From contig JAQTYS010000157.1 in the NCBI GenBank assembly GCA_028688175.1, positions 1 to 6,326 on the forward strand: 6,326 nucleotides of DNA. The letters are read 5' to 3'. The notes under the pieces were generated by a model. It made no database searches. It was given only the letters and a program-made list of their open reading frames with translations, and was not told the origin of the DNA. The stretch comes from Methanothrix sp. (GTDB lineage: Archaea > Halobacteriota > Methanosarcinia > Methanotrichales > Methanotrichaceae). Shown here piece after piece: positions 5,992-6,326 of this stretch. Every line of letters starts with the position of its first letter. Position 1 is the first letter of the stretch. Made by a program: the position numbers and the translations under genes.

Positions 5992-6010
5992 CAGCTCGCT
6001 AGGGAGCTGA
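5992..6010 (+). promoter_or_regulatory. Ribosome binding site of the phosphorylase gene within a small inverted repeat
   Basis: GGAGCTGA (6003-6010) matches the archaeal Shine-Dalgarno consensus GGAGGTGA at 7 of 8 positions and lies 7 nt before the ATG at 6018, which decides the start. GAGCTG within it is the exact reverse complement of CAGCTC at 5992-5997, giving a 6-bp stem with a 6-nt loop. If transcription starts upstream of 5992 the stem could mask the ribosome binding site. Confidence 0.55.
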
Positions 6011-6017
6011 CACTATC

Positions 6018-6326
6018 ATGCAAGGTATCAAAGACAAATTTCCCCATCTTCCCGAAAGGATCTCAGGACTGCGAGAGCTGGCCTACAACCTCTGGTGGAG
6101 CTGGCATCCCGAGGGCCGGGCGCTCTTCAAGCTCCTCAATCGCCGGGGCTGGTATCTGAGCAACCACAACCCCGTAAAGATGATCAATCGCATGGATGGC
6201 GGTGCTCTGCAGGCAGCCGCATCCGACCCTCACTTTATGAGGCATTACGAGTCGGTCATGACCCGTTTTGAGAATTACATGGACCCATCAGTCGGCTGGT
6301 TTTGCAGCCGGGTAGCTCAGCCGCAA
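6018..6326 (+). CDS. Alpha-glucan phosphorylase, N-terminal part (gene continues past the window)
   Basis: The first 103 codons are visible and remain open to the window end. The protein begins MQGIKDKFPHLPERISGLRE and contains LAYNLWWSWHPEGRALF (residues 22-38), then NHNPVKMI. This is the signature of the DUF3417 N-terminal region of alpha-glucan (glycogen/maltodextrin) phosphorylases of glycosyltransferase family 35. These cytoplasmic, pyridoxal-phosphate-dependent enzymes release glucose 1-phosphate from the ends of alpha-1,4 glucans using phosphate. The catalytic domain and the PLP lysine lie outside the window, so activity cannot be judged. The start is supported by the ribosome binding site and the match to the usual family N-terminus. 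The gene diverges from cdc48 and has its own candidate promoter, so it is unlikely to share function with the minus-strand operon. It suggests that the organism stores or recycles glycogen-like polymer. Which glgP-type paralogue it is cannot be told from this fragment. Confidence 0.87.
   Translation, partial: MQGIKDKFPHLPERISGLRELAYNLWWSWHPEGRALFKLLNRRGWYLSNHNPVKMINRMDGGALQAAASDPHFMRHYESVMTRFENYMDPSVGWFCSRVAQPQ

Noticed and set aside
6063..6245. 60-codon minus-strand frame at the right end
   Set aside because: It is antisense to the clearly recognisable phosphorylase N-terminus and has no supporting ribosome binding site or motif.

Overview
The window looks archaeal. The clearest evidence is a complete two-domain Cdc48/VAT AAA+ ATPase in archaeal form: an N domain, two intact ATPase modules, aromatic pore loops in both and an Ile-Tyr-Ala C-terminus. 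TATA-like boxes sit at archaeal distances from starts, and several genes have GGAG-type ribosome binding sites. The moderate-to-high GC coding style and the DUF3417-type alpha-glucan phosphorylase fit a euryarchaeal methanogen of the Methanosarcinales, perhaps Methanothrix-like. That placement is inferred from protein resemblance and was not tested by a search.

Layout from right to left. A plus-strand gene begins at 6018 and runs off the window; it is the N-terminus of an alpha-glucan (glycogen/maltodextrin) phosphorylase. It diverges from cdc48 (5896 to 3617, minus strand) across a 121-bp intergenic region that must hold both promoters and contains several short palindromes. Four genes then run leftward on the minus strand with short gaps: cdc48, 36 nt, a 939-aa CHAT/NB-ARC/TPR protein (3580 to 761), 15 nt, a 71-aa zinc-ribbon protein (745 to 530), 13 nt, and a 159-aa multi-pass membrane protein (516 to 37). 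A short T-rich stretch follows the last gene and may end the transcript. No stretch over 300 bases lacks a gene, and no tRNA, rRNA, CRISPR array or insertion sequence was seen.

The most interesting part is the CHAT/zinc-ribbon/membrane-protein cassette. The large protein has the plan of a signal-sensing STAND NTPase: a caspase-like peptidase with visible His and Cys, an NB-ARC switch, and a sensor of near-identical 40-residue TPRs encoded by 120-bp tandem DNA repeats. Its peptidase domain carries a CxxC...CxxC zinc knuckle just after the catalytic His. Tight coupling to a small zinc-ribbon protein and a small membrane protein suggests a three-component sensor/protease/effector module, possibly for defence or programmed cell death; this function is inference. 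The close upstream position of cdc48, an unfoldase with a proteasome-docking tail, may be simple co-transcription or a functional link.
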